DNA of 64,000 nt from Nocardia sienata NBRC 100364 (GCF_001613205.1 NZ_BDBX01000005.1:186001-250000); one strand, 5' to 3'. Positions 37,263 to 46,038 are shown, numbered from the stretch's first letter. Notes: generated from the letters alone by a model not told the origin. A program made the numbers and translations.

Positions 37263-38987
37263 ATGTTCGATCCGGTATCGTCGTCGACCGGAATTGTTCC
37301 ATTGCAGGCTGATATGCCCGTTTCGGCACCGCGTGCCGGGCAACTACCGAGGTACCTCCGCCGCGTGCGTCTCGATGCCACACCGTTGCTGGCGGGCGAC
37401 ACACTCGACACGCCGACCGCCACCGGCACCCCGACGGACCTGTCCGCCGACGATCCGGCACCGGCGTTCCGCTACCGCAGCGCCGAACCGATCGACTGGG
37501 AGGGCATGGCGGTTCACCCGCTCTACAGCGAACAATTGTCCACCGTGACAACAGCGCTCACGGTCACTCTGCTGTCGGCCACACCTCCCGCCGCGCTGAC
37601 CGGCGTCGGCATCGGACTGTCCATGGTGGACGGGTACATCGATATCGACGGACGCCGGCTGGCCGGTGTCGACATCTGGCTCGACGCCCTGGAGCGGGGG
37701 ATCACCTTCGATCTCACCGCGCACTCCCCCGGCGCGCTTTTCGTTCTGACTCCGGTCTGGGCCGATGCCGCCGGAGAACCACAGTCCTGGTCGGGAAACT
37801 ACGGAATCGTGATCGAGCGTACCGAGAACGGCCGCACCGTCCTGTGGTGCAGCATGGGCGAGGGGCCGCCGCATTTCGCCGATCTGGTGGTCGAGGTCCG
37901 CAGTACACCGCTGGATCCGCGGCCACGGCCGTTCCCGTCGGGGACGGGCATCGTGCCGTCGGTGTCCGTGCCCGCCGCGCGCCACGGATCCGGGCACGGG
38001 CCGACTCCGCGCCCGCCCGCCCTCGACACGACCGCGACCACCGCCCGCCCGGGGCAGTACGGTCCCGGGAGCGCCACGGGCTCCGGGCGGCCCGCCGTGG
38101 ACAGCGGCGAATCGGAAGGCTACCCGTGTAGCCTCGCGGACCTGGTCGTGCACTCCCCAGAGGTCGACGGGGCCGATATTCTCATCGAACCGCTCGACGG
38201 CACCGACGAATTCTCCGACTACTCCTCCCTCTTCGACGAACCGGTGCCCGATCCCCTGCCCGCCCTCACCTTTTCCGGCCCGGCGACGCTGCTCACCGGC
38301 CCCGATCAGTGGTATATGCGGGCCCCCGAGGAGGAATCGGACGCCGAGCCGGCCGCCATCCACGGCTGGGCCGGATCTCCGGACCAGACCGGCCTGGTCC
38401 CGGTGATCTGCGGCGAGGACCTGCCGGACTACGGCACGGAGCCGGCCCGGGAGCCGCGTACCGGCGGCGAACCGTCCGTATTCCCGCTGCCCGCTTCCTA
38501 CTTCACCGCGTCGCGGGCCGCCCACCGCATCCCGGACGACGGATCGACGGTCTCCGAAGATTCCTCGGCGGCCGATACCGTGGCCGACGGTTCACTCGCC
38601 CCGGTTCCGGCGGCCGCCGACAGCGCGGTCGCCACCGGCAGCCCGGACAGGCTCTACGATCTCGGCGCGGCCCGGTGCGCGGCGGGAGACGACGAACAGG
38701 CCGCGCGGTGGTGGGCCGAGGCCGCCGATGCCGGGCATCTCGGTGCCGCCTACGACCTGGGCGCACTTTATTACCGGCACGAGGAATTCGATGCCGCGCA
38801 GCGATGGTGGCAGGTCGCGGCCGCGCGCCGGCACATCCGGGCCATGGCCGGCCTCGCCGATCTGCTCGAGCAGCGTGGCGCCGTCCCCGAGGCCCGGATG
38901 TGGCGCACCCAGGCCGTCGCCGAAGAGGTCATCGCCAATGCCGCCCAGACCACCGACTCCTTTGCGGTACCGACGGCGGGCCGGTGA
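37263..38987 (+). CDS. Sel1/TPR-repeat protein with novel N-terminal domain
   Basis: A 574-aa soluble protein with no signal peptide. Residues about 85-235 contain an unrecognised beta-rich domain (TALTVTLLSATPPAALTG, DGYIDIDGRRLAGVDIWL, GNYGIVIERTENGRTVLW). A low-complexity Pro/Gly/Ser linker and an acidic stretch follow to about 450. The C-terminus has two to three Sel1-like repeats (YDLGAARCAAGDDEQAARWW, YDLGALYYRHEEFDAAQRWW). It probably mediates protein interaction; the N-terminal domain may be an undescribed family. ATG 37263 follows AGGA. Confidence 0.65.
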   Translation: MFDPVSSSTGIVPLQADMPVSAPRAGQLPRYLRRVRLDATPLLAGDTLDTPTATGTPTDLSADDPAPAFRYRSAEPIDWEGMAVHPLYSEQLSTVTTALTVTLLSATPPAALTGVGIGLSMVDGYIDIDGRRLAGVDIWLDALERGITFDLTAHSPGALFVLTPVWADAAGEPQSWSGNYGIVIERTENGRTVLWCSMGEGPPHFADLVVEVRSTPLDPRPRPFPSGTGIVPSVSVPAARHGSGHGPTPRPPALDTTATTARPGQYGPGSATGSGRPAVDSGESEGYPCSLADLVVHSPEVDGADILIEPLDGTDEFSDYSSLFDEPVPDPLPALTFSGPATLLTGPDQWYMRAPEEESDAEPAAIHGWAGSPDQTGLVPVICGEDLPDYGTEPAREPRTGGEPSVFPLPASYFTASRAAHRIPDDGSTVSEDSSAADTVADGSLAPVPAAADSAVATGSPDRLYDLGAARCAAGDDEQAARWWAEAADAGHLGAAYDLGALYYRHEEFDAAQRWWQVAAARRHIRAMAGLADLLEQRGAVPEARMWRTQAVAEEVIANAAQTTDSFAVPTAGR

Positions 38988-39076
38988 ACGACCACGAGCG
39001 GGCATCCCCACCGGCACCGATCAATTTCGGTGGCCTCGACGGTCAGAGGTGGTGATACTTCCAACAGGTCACTCCC

Positions 39077-39107
39077 TTGACCTGAACCAATGTCGAGGTT
39101 GTTGAGT
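39077..39107 (+). promoter_or_regulatory. MerR-type promoter with 19-bp spacer before MFS gene
   Basis: TTGACC (39077-39082) and TTGAGT (39102-39107) are separated by 19 bp, and the spacer carries the interrupted dyad ACCTGA...TCGAGGT. The ATG at 39116 begins 8 bases after the -10 box, which would give a leaderless message. No merR gene is adjacent, and the dyad differs from that at 20475-20490, so another regulator is expected. Confidence 0.5.
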
Positions 39108-39115
39108 ACATGACT

Positions 39116-40603
39116 ATGGAACCCACCCGGCGGCCGGCCGTCGAGCCCGCGGCCCGACTCGATTTCGGCGACCCCACGGTCCGGACCTTCGCACAACTGC
39201 TGGTCAACGTGCTGCTGGTGTCGTTCATCAACTTCACCGTATGGTTCGGCATCACATTCTTCGTGTACCTGCAGACCCGATCGGTCTTCGCCACCGGGAT
39301 GATCGCCGGTCTCTTCCTGGTCGCGATGGCCGGCACGGGCGTGTGGTTCGGCAGCATCGTCGATCACCACCGCAAGAAGAGCGTCATGCAGGTATCCGCG
39401 CTGATCTCGCTGGGTATCTATGCTGTCGCGCTGGTCTACTATTCGATCACCCCGGCAGAGGAATGGCGCGATCCGGCGAGTGTCCGGCTGTGGGCCTTCG
39501 TCGTTCTCGCGATGAGCGGGGTCATCGCCGGTAGCCTGCGCACGATCGCACTGCCCACCGTGGTCACCGCCATGTTCGACGAACACCACCGGGATCGGGC
39601 CAACGGGCTGGTCGGGACGACGACCGGTATCTCCCAACTGGCCACCTCGGTGGCCAGTGCGCTGCTGGTGGGATGGAACGGCATGCTCGGTGTGCTGGTG
39701 CTGGCCGTCGTCGTGCTCACCGTCGCGGTGGTGCATCTACGCGGACTGACACTGCCGGAATCGCTGGCCCATGCCGCCGCCGCGGGCGAACCGCAACGGG
39801 TCGATCTACGCGGGACCGTCCGCGTCATCCGCGCGATCCCCGGTATGGTCCCGCTGATCGTGTTCTCCGCGTTGAACAATCTGCTGTTCGGCGGGCTCAT
39901 GGCCCTGATGGACCCGTACGCGCTGTCGATGATGTCGGTCCAGGCGTGGGGCCTCATCTGGGGGGCGCTCAGCGCGGTGATGATCATCGGCGGGCTGCTG
40001 GTGGCCCGAACCGGTACCTCGTCGAACCCGGTCCGGTTGATCCTGCTCGTCAATCTGGCCCTGTGGGCGGTGACGCTGATCTTCCCGATCCGGGATTCCA
40101 TCCTGCTGCTGATCGGCGGCATGGCCGTGTTCATGATGCTCATGCCGTTCGCGGAGGCGGCCGAGCAGACGGTGCTGCAGAAAGTCGTGCCCTATCAGCG
40201 GCAGGGCCGGGTCTTCGGGTTCGCGCAGAGTGTCGAACAGGCTGCCTCGCCGCTCACCGCGTTCCTGGTCAGCCCACTGGCCCAGTTCTTCTTCATCCCG
40301 TTCATGACCGCCGGGCCGGGCGCCCACTGGATCGGCGGCTGGTTCGGCACCGGCGAGGACCGCGGTATGGCCCTGGTCTTCGTACTGCTGGGGGTGCTCG
40401 GTCTGCTCTTCACCGGCTACGCCCTGGGCAGCCGGCACTACCGGCGCCTGAGCCGTAGTTTCCGCGCCGGCGCGGAGGCCGCGGATACGACCGGCGATGT
40501 GGAGCCGGCCGCCCCCGACGTCCATGCCGAACTCGCGGAAACTGCCGCACGGCCGGACCGGCGGTACCGCATACCCTGCCCCCAGGATGCAGAAATCGCC
40601 TGA
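39116..40603 (+). CDS. MFS transporter, DHA3-like
   Basis: A 495-aa membrane protein with about twelve hydrophobic segments and a hydrophilic C-terminal tail of about 50 residues. Motif A-like sequence VDHHRKKSVMQVSA follows the second helix, and LPTVVTAMFDEHHRDRANGLVGTTTG near residue 145 is typical of the macrolide-efflux-like DHA3 branch. An ATG at 39110 is also in frame, but the promoter position favours 39116. It likely exports a drug or lipophilic compound; the erm resistance gene lies just downstream on the same strand, though on its own transcript. Confidence 0.82.
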   Translation: MEPTRRPAVEPAARLDFGDPTVRTFAQLLVNVLLVSFINFTVWFGITFFVYLQTRSVFATGMIAGLFLVAMAGTGVWFGSIVDHHRKKSVMQVSALISLGIYAVALVYYSITPAEEWRDPASVRLWAFVVLAMSGVIAGSLRTIALPTVVTAMFDEHHRDRANGLVGTTTGISQLATSVASALLVGWNGMLGVLVLAVVVLTVAVVHLRGLTLPESLAHAAAAGEPQRVDLRGTVRVIRAIPGMVPLIVFSALNNLLFGGLMALMDPYALSMMSVQAWGLIWGALSAVMIIGGLLVARTGTSSNPVRLILLVNLALWAVTLIFPIRDSILLLIGGMAVFMMLMPFAEAAEQTVLQKVVPYQRQGRVFGFAQSVEQAASPLTAFLVSPLAQFFFIPFMTAGPGAHWIGGWFGTGEDRGMALVFVLLGVLGLLFTGYALGSRHYRRLSRSFRAGAEAADTTGDVEPAAPDVHAELAETAARPDRRYRIPCPQDAEIA

Positions 40604-40694
40604 CCCTTGCGGCGGTGAGCCTGCACGCCCGGCCGCCTGGGACACCGGAAATTCGGTGGACCGGCCTTGCCGGACCTGCCTAGGGTATGGCCCC

Positions 40695-40796
40695 ATGGGA
40701 TCTTTGGGCAGCAACGGAGTGTGCGCGGCCGGCGCGTACTACATCCGGCAGCGCACGGCAGCTCGGACTCTGCCGGTGCACCCCACACTCCGCTGA
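40695..40796 (+). CDS. candidate erm leader peptide (33 aa)
   Basis: A 33-codon frame, MGSLGSNGVC...YYIRQRTAARTLP..., lies about 170 bp upstream of the erm gene. TAGGGT (40681-40686), 8 bases before its ATG, could be a -10 box for a leaderless message. Codons 18-20 encode Arg-Gln-Arg, a +X+ motif of the kind that stalls macrolide-bound ribosomes in leader peptides such as ErmDL. The coding sequence is folded by CGGAGTGTG/CACACTCCG (40715-40723 with 40784-40792) and CCGGCAG/CTGCCGG (40745-40751 with 40770-40776); the Arg-Gln-Arg codons lie in the latter arm. This is a prediction without homology support. Confidence 0.5.
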   Translation: MGSLGSNGVCAAGAYYIRQRTAARTLPVHPTLR

Positions 40797-40838
40797 CCGA
40801 ACCGGGCAGTCCCCACCGTGGGACCGCTCGGCGGTAGT

Positions 40839-40866
40839 CGGCGCCGGTTCATTCGAACCGGCGCCG
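40839..40866 (+). promoter_or_regulatory. hairpin in the erm leader region
   Basis: CGGCGCCGGTTC pairs perfectly with GAACCGGCGCCG over 12 bp around the loop ATTC. It lies between the leader-peptide stop and the erm ribosome-binding site. GGCGCC recurs again at about 40879, which could permit alternative pairing. In addition CATGGGATC at the leader start (40694-40702) is complementary to GATCCCATG at the erm start (40958-40966). Together these look like an attenuator, although a simple terminator is possible. Confidence 0.5.
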
Positions 40867-40963
40867 TCGCGATCATTCGGCGCCACCGCGCGCCGCTTCC
40901 TGCCCCGGCATGGGTCCGGGCGAATCAGCGTCTATCGATTCGGCCCACTCTTCGGAGGATCCC

Positions 40964-41794
40964 ATGTCCCGCCCTGCCCCGGGCTCGCGCGAGCGCACGT
41001 CCGCGACCCGCAAGCGGTTGTCCCAGAATTTTCTCACCGACCCCCGGATCGCTCGCCGTATCGTGCGGGCCTCCGGCATCGGCCGCGACGATCTCGTCCT
41101 CGAGATCGGTCCCGGCGACGGTATGCTCACCCGCCACATCCTGCCCGCCGCCGCCCGGGTGATGGCCTACGAGAAAGACCCGCACTATGCTCGCCGGCTC
41201 GCCGTCCGGTACCACGGCGACCACCGCATCCAGGTGCGCAACCAGGATTTCCGCACGGTGATCGCGCCCCGCGAACCGTTCGCCGTGGTCGCCAACATCC
41301 CGTTCGCGGTGAGTACCGATATCGTGCGCTGGTGCCTGGCCGCACCGCACCTGGCCTCGGCGACGCTGCTGACCCAATACGAGTTCGCGCGCAAGCACAG
41401 CGGCGACTACGGCCGGTGGACCAAACTGACCGTCGCGCACTGGCCGGAGTGGAAACTGACGCTGGGCGAGCGGATCGACCGCCGCGAGTTCTTCCCGATA
41501 CCGCGGGTCGACGGAGCGGTGCTGCACATCGCACGCCGACCCACCCCGCTGTTGCCGGCCGCGTCCCGGACGCAGTACCGGCGCATGGTCGAACTCGGTT
41601 TCTCCGGCGTCGGCGGCTCACTCGCCGCGTCCCTGCGCCGCGTCCACCCCGCGCGCGCTGTCGCCGCGGCATGTGCCGCCGCCGCGATACCGATCGCGAC
41701 GCCCGTGGGCCTGGTGCCGCCGGACGCGTGGCTCACGCTCTATCGGCGACTGCACCGGACCTGCAGTCCAGGACCGGCTGCCCACCCCCGCTGA
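40964..41794 (+). CDS. erm: 23S rRNA (adenine-N6)-dimethyltransferase, Erm family
   Basis: A 276-aa methyltransferase. The N-terminal RKRLSQNFLTD, SAM-binding motif I EIGPGDGMLT near residue 47, acidic motif II YEKDPHY, and catalytic motif IV NIPFAVSTD near residue 111 are characteristic of Erm rather than KsgA. A C-terminal helical RNA-binding domain follows. It dimethylates A2058 of 23S rRNA and gives macrolide-lincosamide-streptogramin B resistance. GGAGGA four bases before the ATG at 40964 sets the start. A leader peptide and hairpins upstream suggest drug-inducible expression. It is convergent with ectD. Confidence 0.88.
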   Translation: MSRPAPGSRERTSATRKRLSQNFLTDPRIARRIVRASGIGRDDLVLEIGPGDGMLTRHILPAAARVMAYEKDPHYARRLAVRYHGDHRIQVRNQDFRTVIAPREPFAVVANIPFAVSTDIVRWCLAAPHLASATLLTQYEFARKHSGDYGRWTKLTVAHWPEWKLTLGERIDRREFFPIPRVDGAVLHIARRPTPLLPAASRTQYRRMVELGFSGVGGSLAASLRRVHPARAVAAACAAAAIPIATPVGLVPPDAWLTLYRRLHRTCSPGPAAHPR

Positions 41795-41807
41795 CCCCCG
41801 CACACGA

Positions 41808-41844
41808 CGACGGGGACGAACCCGCGCTGGATTCGTCCCCGTCG
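41808..41844. terminator. bidirectional terminator hairpin between erm and ectD
   Basis: A 13-bp perfect stem, CGACGGGGACGAA with TTCGTCCCCGTCG, around an 11-base loop. It lies 13 bases after the erm stop and 19 before the ectD end, so it can serve both convergent transcripts. Confidence 0.7.
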
Positions 41845-41863
41845 CCCTGGGCAACAGTCCCCG

Positions 41864-42733
41864 CTATACCGGCCTGAACTCGCGATCAGCGATATACGCC
41901 GGCCGCCGGGCCGGCGCGGCGAACGGTTCCTCCAGTGTGTTCTCGACACTGTTGAACACCAGGAAGATATTCGACCGCGGGAACGGCGTGATGTTGTTGC
42001 CCGATGCGTGCATGATGTTCGAGTCGAACAGCAGCGCCGAACCGGCCGCACCGGTGAACTGGGTGATCCCGTACTTGTGGGCAAGGTCGGTGATATCGGC
42101 CTTGCTCGGTACTCCGATCTCCTGTTCACGCAGTGATTCCCGGTAGTGCTCGGCAGGTGTCGCGCCCTGGCAGGGAACGAACGTCCGGTGCGACCCCGGC
42201 ATCACCATCAGGCTGCCGTTGTACGGATAGTTGTCGGTCAGTGCGATGGACAGGCTCACCGCCCGAGGCGCGGGCATGCCGTCCTCGGCGTGCCAGGTCT
42301 CGAAATCGGAATGCCAGTAGAAACCGGTGCCGAATCCGGGCAGATAGTTGACCCGGCTCTGGTGGATGTACACATCCGATCCCAGTACCTGCCGGGCCAG
42401 GTCCGCGACCCGCGACTCCCGCACCAGCTCCGCCACCGCCGGACTCAGTTTGTGCACTTCGAATACCGAGCGCACCTGCTGCGACGATTTCTCCACGATG
42501 AGCCGGTCATCACCCCGCAGATCCGGATCGCTTGCCAGCCGGTCGATCTCGGCGGCGTACTCCGCCACCTCCTCGGGGCCCAGCAAACGATCCATGATCG
42601 CGAAACCGTCGGTATCGAACGCAGCCAGCTCCGCGTTGCCGATCCGGCCCCACACAGTCGCGTCGTGCCGCTCCTGCAGCGGCAAACGCTCGGCGGTTCT
42701 GGTCGGATAGCGATCGATCCGATTGTCTACCAA
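41864..42733 (-). CDS. ectD: ectoine hydroxylase
   Basis: A 289-aa Fe(II)/2-oxoglutarate dioxygenase converting ectoine to 5-hydroxyectoine. The EctD signature FYWHSDFETWHAEDGMP contains iron ligands His141 and Asp143; the distal ligand histidine is in DSNIMHASGNN near residue 244, and SNIFLVFNSVEN follows. The start is TTG at 42733, with GAAGGA about 9 bp upstream. It follows ectC by 18 bp and completes the ectABCD operon, so the organism can make both ectoine and hydroxyectoine as compatible solutes. Confidence 0.93.
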   Translation of the reverse strand: MVDNRIDRYPTRTAERLPLQERHDATVWGRIGNAELAAFDTDGFAIMDRLLGPEEVAEYAAEIDRLASDPDLRGDDRLIVEKSSQQVRSVFEVHKLSPAVAELVRESRVADLARQVLGSDVYIHQSRVNYLPGFGTGFYWHSDFETWHAEDGMPAPRAVSLSIALTDNYPYNGSLMVMPGSHRTFVPCQGATPAEHYRESLREQEIGVPSKADITDLAHKYGITQFTGAAGSALLFDSNIMHASGNNITPFPRSNIFLVFNSVENTLEEPFAAPARRPAYIADREFRPV

Positions 42734-42751
42734 CGTCGTTCGTCCTTCCTC

Positions 42752-43147
42752 TCAGTCGGCCGGAACGGCGATCAACGGATAAACGCCGTTCTCGTCGTGC
42801 ACCTCCTGTCCCGTGACAGGAGGATTGAACACGCACAGCATCCGCATCCGTGTCCGGGTCCGCACCTCGTGCTTCTCGTGTCCGTCGAGCAGATACATGG
42901 TGCCCGGGGCGAGGTCGTAGGTGCGATCGTTGGTCAGGTCGTGCAGGGTGCCTTCCCCTTCGACCAGCCAAACCGCTTCCACATGGTTCTGATAGTGGAA
43001 GACGTGAGAGGTGCCGGCTTCGATGGTGGTCTCGTGGAAGGAGAACCCGACTCCATCACCGCCCAGCACGATCCGCTTGCTCCGCCAGTTCTCGGCGCCG
43101 ACGTCGCGGTGGGTGCCGGTGATCTCCTCGGTGGTGCGCACGATCAT
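42752..43147 (-). CDS. ectC: L-ectoine synthase
   Basis: A 131-aa cupin catalysing cyclisation of N-gamma-acetyl-L-2,4-diaminobutyrate to ectoine. The family start MIVRTTEEITGT, GWRSKRI-type region (NWRSKRIVLGGDGVGFSFHE), the metal-binding HVFHYQNHVEAVWLVEGEG and LLDGHEKHEVR are intact. Length equals the usual EctC. It lies 13 bp after ectB in the operon. Confidence 0.95.
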   Translation of the reverse strand: MIVRTTEEITGTHRDVGAENWRSKRIVLGGDGVGFSFHETTIEAGTSHVFHYQNHVEAVWLVEGEGTLHDLTNDRTYDLAPGTMYLLDGHEKHEVRTRTRMRMLCVFNPPVTGQEVHDENGVYPLIAVPAD

Positions 43148-43160
43148 CGGTGATTTCCTT

Positions 43161-44420
43161 TCAGCTGCAGACAGTTTCGACGGCGTCGCTCAGAATGTGC
43201 AGGCCCTGGTCGAGTTCGTCGTCGGCGATGGTCAGCGGCGGAAGCAGTTTGACGACTTCGTCGGACGCACCCGAGGTCTCGGCCAGCAGGCCACGTTCGA
43301 ACGCGACCTGGCAGACCTTCCCGGCCTGCGAGGCGTCGTCGAAGACCAACCCGTGCACCAGGCCGCGGCCTCGAGTGGACACCCCGGGAACGGCCCCGGC
43401 GATCTCCTCGAGCGACGCGGCCACCCGCTTGCCCTTGGCGAGGGTGGACTTCTCCAATACATCATCGGACCAGAAGTGCTCGAGCGCCACCTGCGCGGTC
43501 GTGAAAGACGGATTGTTACCACGGAAGGTGCCGTTGTGCTCACCGGGTGACCAGACATCATGCTCCGGCTTGAACAGCACCAACGCCATCGGCAGGCCGT
43601 ATCCGCCGACGGACTTGGACAGAGTCACGATATCGGGGGTGATACCGGCCGACTCGAAGGAGAAGAACGGGCCGGTACGGCCGCAACCCATCTGGACGTC
43701 GTCGACGATGAGCAGGATGCCGCGGGCGGCGCACAACGTGGCCAGATGCCGCAGCCATTCGTCGCGGGCCAGGTTCACCCCGCCCTCACCCTGCACGGTT
43801 TCCACGATGACGGCCGCCGGACGATCCATACCGGACGACGAATCGTCGAGCACCCGCTCCATCCAGAGGAAGTCGGTGGTGGCGCCGTCGAAGTAACCGT
43901 CGTAGGGCATCGGGGTGGCGTGGTTGAGCGGGACCCCGGCGCCGGCGCGCTTCATGGCATTACCGGTGACCGACAGTGCGCCCAGGGTCATCCCGTGGAA
44001 GGCATTGGTGAAGCTCATGATGGTCTGCCGACCGGTCACCTTACGGGCCAGCTTGAGCGCGGCCTCGACCGCGTTCGCGCCGGTCGGCCCCGGGAACTGC
44101 ACCTTGTAATCCAGGCCGCGGGGCGCCAGCAGGGTATCGCGGACCGTTTCGAGCAGTTTGCGCTTGGCAACCGTCGACATATCCAGTCCGTGCGTGATTC
44201 CGTCACCGGCGATGTAGTCGATCAGCGCCGACTTCAGCACCGGGTTGTTGTGCCCGTAATTGAGCGCGCCTGCGCCCGCGAAGAAATCGAGAAAATCTTT
44301 ACCGGACTCATCGCGCAGCCATGCGCCCTGCGCGGTCTCGAAGACTGTCGGCCAGGAACGGCAGTAACCTCGGACATTCGATTCGATTTCGTCGAAGATC
44401 GTCGTTTCGGCGGCAATCAT
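43161..44420 (-). CDS. ectB: diaminobutyrate--2-oxoglutarate transaminase
   Basis: A 419-aa class III PLP-dependent aminotransferase making L-2,4-diaminobutyrate from aspartate semialdehyde. The PLP lysine is in DIVTLSKSVGGYGLPMAL near residue 265, the glycine-rich phosphate region GPTGANAVEAALKLAR near 110, and VIVETVQGEGG near 200. The start overlaps the ectA stop by four bases (ATGA). This is the second step of ectoine synthesis here in operon order. Confidence 0.95.
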   Translation of the reverse strand: MIAAETTIFDEIESNVRGYCRSWPTVFETAQGAWLRDESGKDFLDFFAGAGALNYGHNNPVLKSALIDYIAGDGITHGLDMSTVAKRKLLETVRDTLLAPRGLDYKVQFPGPTGANAVEAALKLARKVTGRQTIMSFTNAFHGMTLGALSVTGNAMKRAGAGVPLNHATPMPYDGYFDGATTDFLWMERVLDDSSSGMDRPAAVIVETVQGEGGVNLARDEWLRHLATLCAARGILLIVDDVQMGCGRTGPFFSFESAGITPDIVTLSKSVGGYGLPMALVLFKPEHDVWSPGEHNGTFRGNNPSFTTAQVALEHFWSDDVLEKSTLAKGKRVAASLEEIAGAVPGVSTRGRGLVHGLVFDDASQAGKVCQVAFERGLLAETSGASDEVVKLLPPLTIADDELDQGLHILSDAVETVCS

Positions 44421-45031
44421 GAGTGATCCCTTTCGGTTTTACGGGCGATCGGGGAAATGTGGTACAGGTCCTCGGCAGCGTGGCTGTCCGGGAAAACATC
44501 CGGCTCGAACAATTCGCTGCGGACCATTTCGGCGCCGCGGCGGCGGGCCAGCGACGCGAACATGGCGATCGAGGCGGGATTGTCGGGGGATACGGTGGTC
44601 TCCAGCGCCTCGACGGCGCCGCCGGCCGGATGGCCGGGCGCGGTGACGGTGGATACCAGCCAGTCCAGCATGGCGACCCCCAGACCGCGACCACGCTGGT
44701 CGGCGTCGACGGCGACCTGCCATACGAACAGGGTGCCGGGCGCTTCGGGCCGCAAATAGCCGGTCACGAATCCGACGACTCGGCCTTCGCTCTCGACGAC
44801 TACCGATGTGGCGGCGAAATCGCGACACCACAGCAGGTAGGCGTAGCTCGAATTGACGTCCAGAACTTGCGACTCGTCGGCGATCTGCCACAGCCGCGCG
44901 GCGTCGGTGATCCGCGGTGCCCGCAGGACCACACCGGTACTGGCGGGCTCCGCATCGGTCGCGGCGGACGAAGTGGCCGAGCCGTTGCCGGCCGCGCCGG
45001 CGGTCTGCGTGGACTCAGTTTGTAAAGACAT
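44417..45031 (-). CDS. ectA: L-2,4-diaminobutyrate gamma-acetyltransferase
   Basis: A 204-aa GNAT acetyltransferase. An about 30-residue Ala/Ser/Thr-rich N-terminal extension precedes the domain, whose acetyl-CoA loop DADQRGRGLGVAMLDWL lies near residue 115; FVTGYLRPEAPGTLFVWQVAV precedes it. It acetylates the gamma-amino group of diaminobutyrate. GGAG precedes the ATG at 45031. It is the first gene of ectABCD; an AT-richer segment around 45105-45150 should hold the promoter. No EctR-type regulator is seen nearby. Confidence 0.93.
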   Translation of the reverse strand: MSLQTESTQTAGAAGNGSATSSAATDAEPASTGVVLRAPRITDAARLWQIADESQVLDVNSSYAYLLWCRDFAATSVVVESEGRVVGFVTGYLRPEAPGTLFVWQVAVDADQRGRGLGVAMLDWLVSTVTAPGHPAGGAVEALETTVSPDNPASIAMFASLARRRGAEMVRSELFEPDVFPDSHAAEDLYHISPIARKTERDHS

Positions 45032-45149
45032 ACAACTCCGATGTCTGCGTGCAGTACTTTCCCAGGCTCGCGAATCAACTCCACGGCGACTGGTCGAGCT
45101 CTTTACGGTCGTGTTACAGGCGTGTTAACTGGCCCCTTTCTTTGAATAA

Positions 45150-45620
45150 CCGGAATTCGGCGAACGAAACGCGCGATTCCGCGGGGCGCTCCTCACATTC
45201 CGCCCTGCCGTGGCATGTCGCCGCTGTTCTGGCGGCCTCGGACAGGCCGGGACCCACGCCGGGCCGGCCGCAACTGCGGCGCGCGCCCATGGCCACCGCC
45301 CCGTGCGGCACCGGTGAATCGGCGAACAATCCGCTCGCGTCATCGGTCTTCGCGGCCACTCGGTGCGGCGCCGGGTATATCTGCCGCGATCCGTACTCGC
45401 GGCGCCGTTCCAGTACATCCACCGCAGCGGCCGGCTCGGCGAGGGGGGTGCGCGATTGGTGACAGAGGTCACCGGGGAGGCAGTGTTCCCGGCGGCCGCG
45501 CCCTCCACCCGGCGCGTTGAGTCCCGGGGCCTCGACAACAGTGGAGTACACCCGGGCGGACAGCTTCCAGCCACCCGCATCGGGGCCGATGCGGGTGGCG
45601 CTCGTTGTGCTGCCCATGAT
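45150..45620 (-). pseudogene. possible histidine-kinase remnant
   Basis: In one minus-strand frame the segment DLCHQSRTPLAE, followed by AAAVDVLERR, appears around 45440-45480 and closely resembles a histidine-kinase H box (xxHELRTPLA). No ATP-binding N, G1 or G2 boxes could be found. Surrounding sequence has no continuous domain and a mixed reading phase. Together with the receiver remnant just upstream it looks like the debris of a two-component system, but the evidence is one short motif. Confidence 0.4.
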
Positions 45621-45878
45621 CTAGCGCTGGACGTCCAGCCGGTCACCGAGACCAGGAACGGCGGCCACGGTTCGGGGGCGGGACAGTCTCCGCTCCGCTC
45701 TCCCGCCGGGCCTCGGATCCGCGATCGCCACGTCGGAGACGCCGATCGCACGCAGATGGGTGAGCGCGGCCTCGGCTTCCTCGGCCACCGCGACGTCGTA
45801 GCCCTCGTTCTCCACGGCCGGGCACACCGCACCCCGGACCCGCTCGCCGTCTTCCACGATCATCAGGTTCGCGCTCAA
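45621..45878 (-). pseudogene. response-regulator receiver domain remnant
   Basis: An 85-aa frame starts SANLMIVEDGERVRGAVCPAV-like, with the acidic pair of a receiver domain (VED), continues NEGYDVAVAEEAEAALTHLR, and has the phospho-acceptor aspartate in VAIADPRPGG at about residue 54. It then diverges into arginine-rich sequence and stops, without the threonine, lysine or output domain. A TTG start with AAGGGA upstream is still visible. It is probably a decayed response regulator, located upstream of ectA on the same strand. Confidence 0.6.
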
Positions 45879-46038
45879 TATTCAATCCCTTGCAGACGCA
45901 CGTGGCGTGCCGCGGCGCGGGTTTCGCATCCCCATACCGACGCGACAGCCCGCTTCTCAGCTTACTCGAGCAACCTTTCGGTTATACGAGTAGCCAGAAG
46001 GCCTGCCGGGTAAACCCCCGGAGTGAAATGCCTCACAT

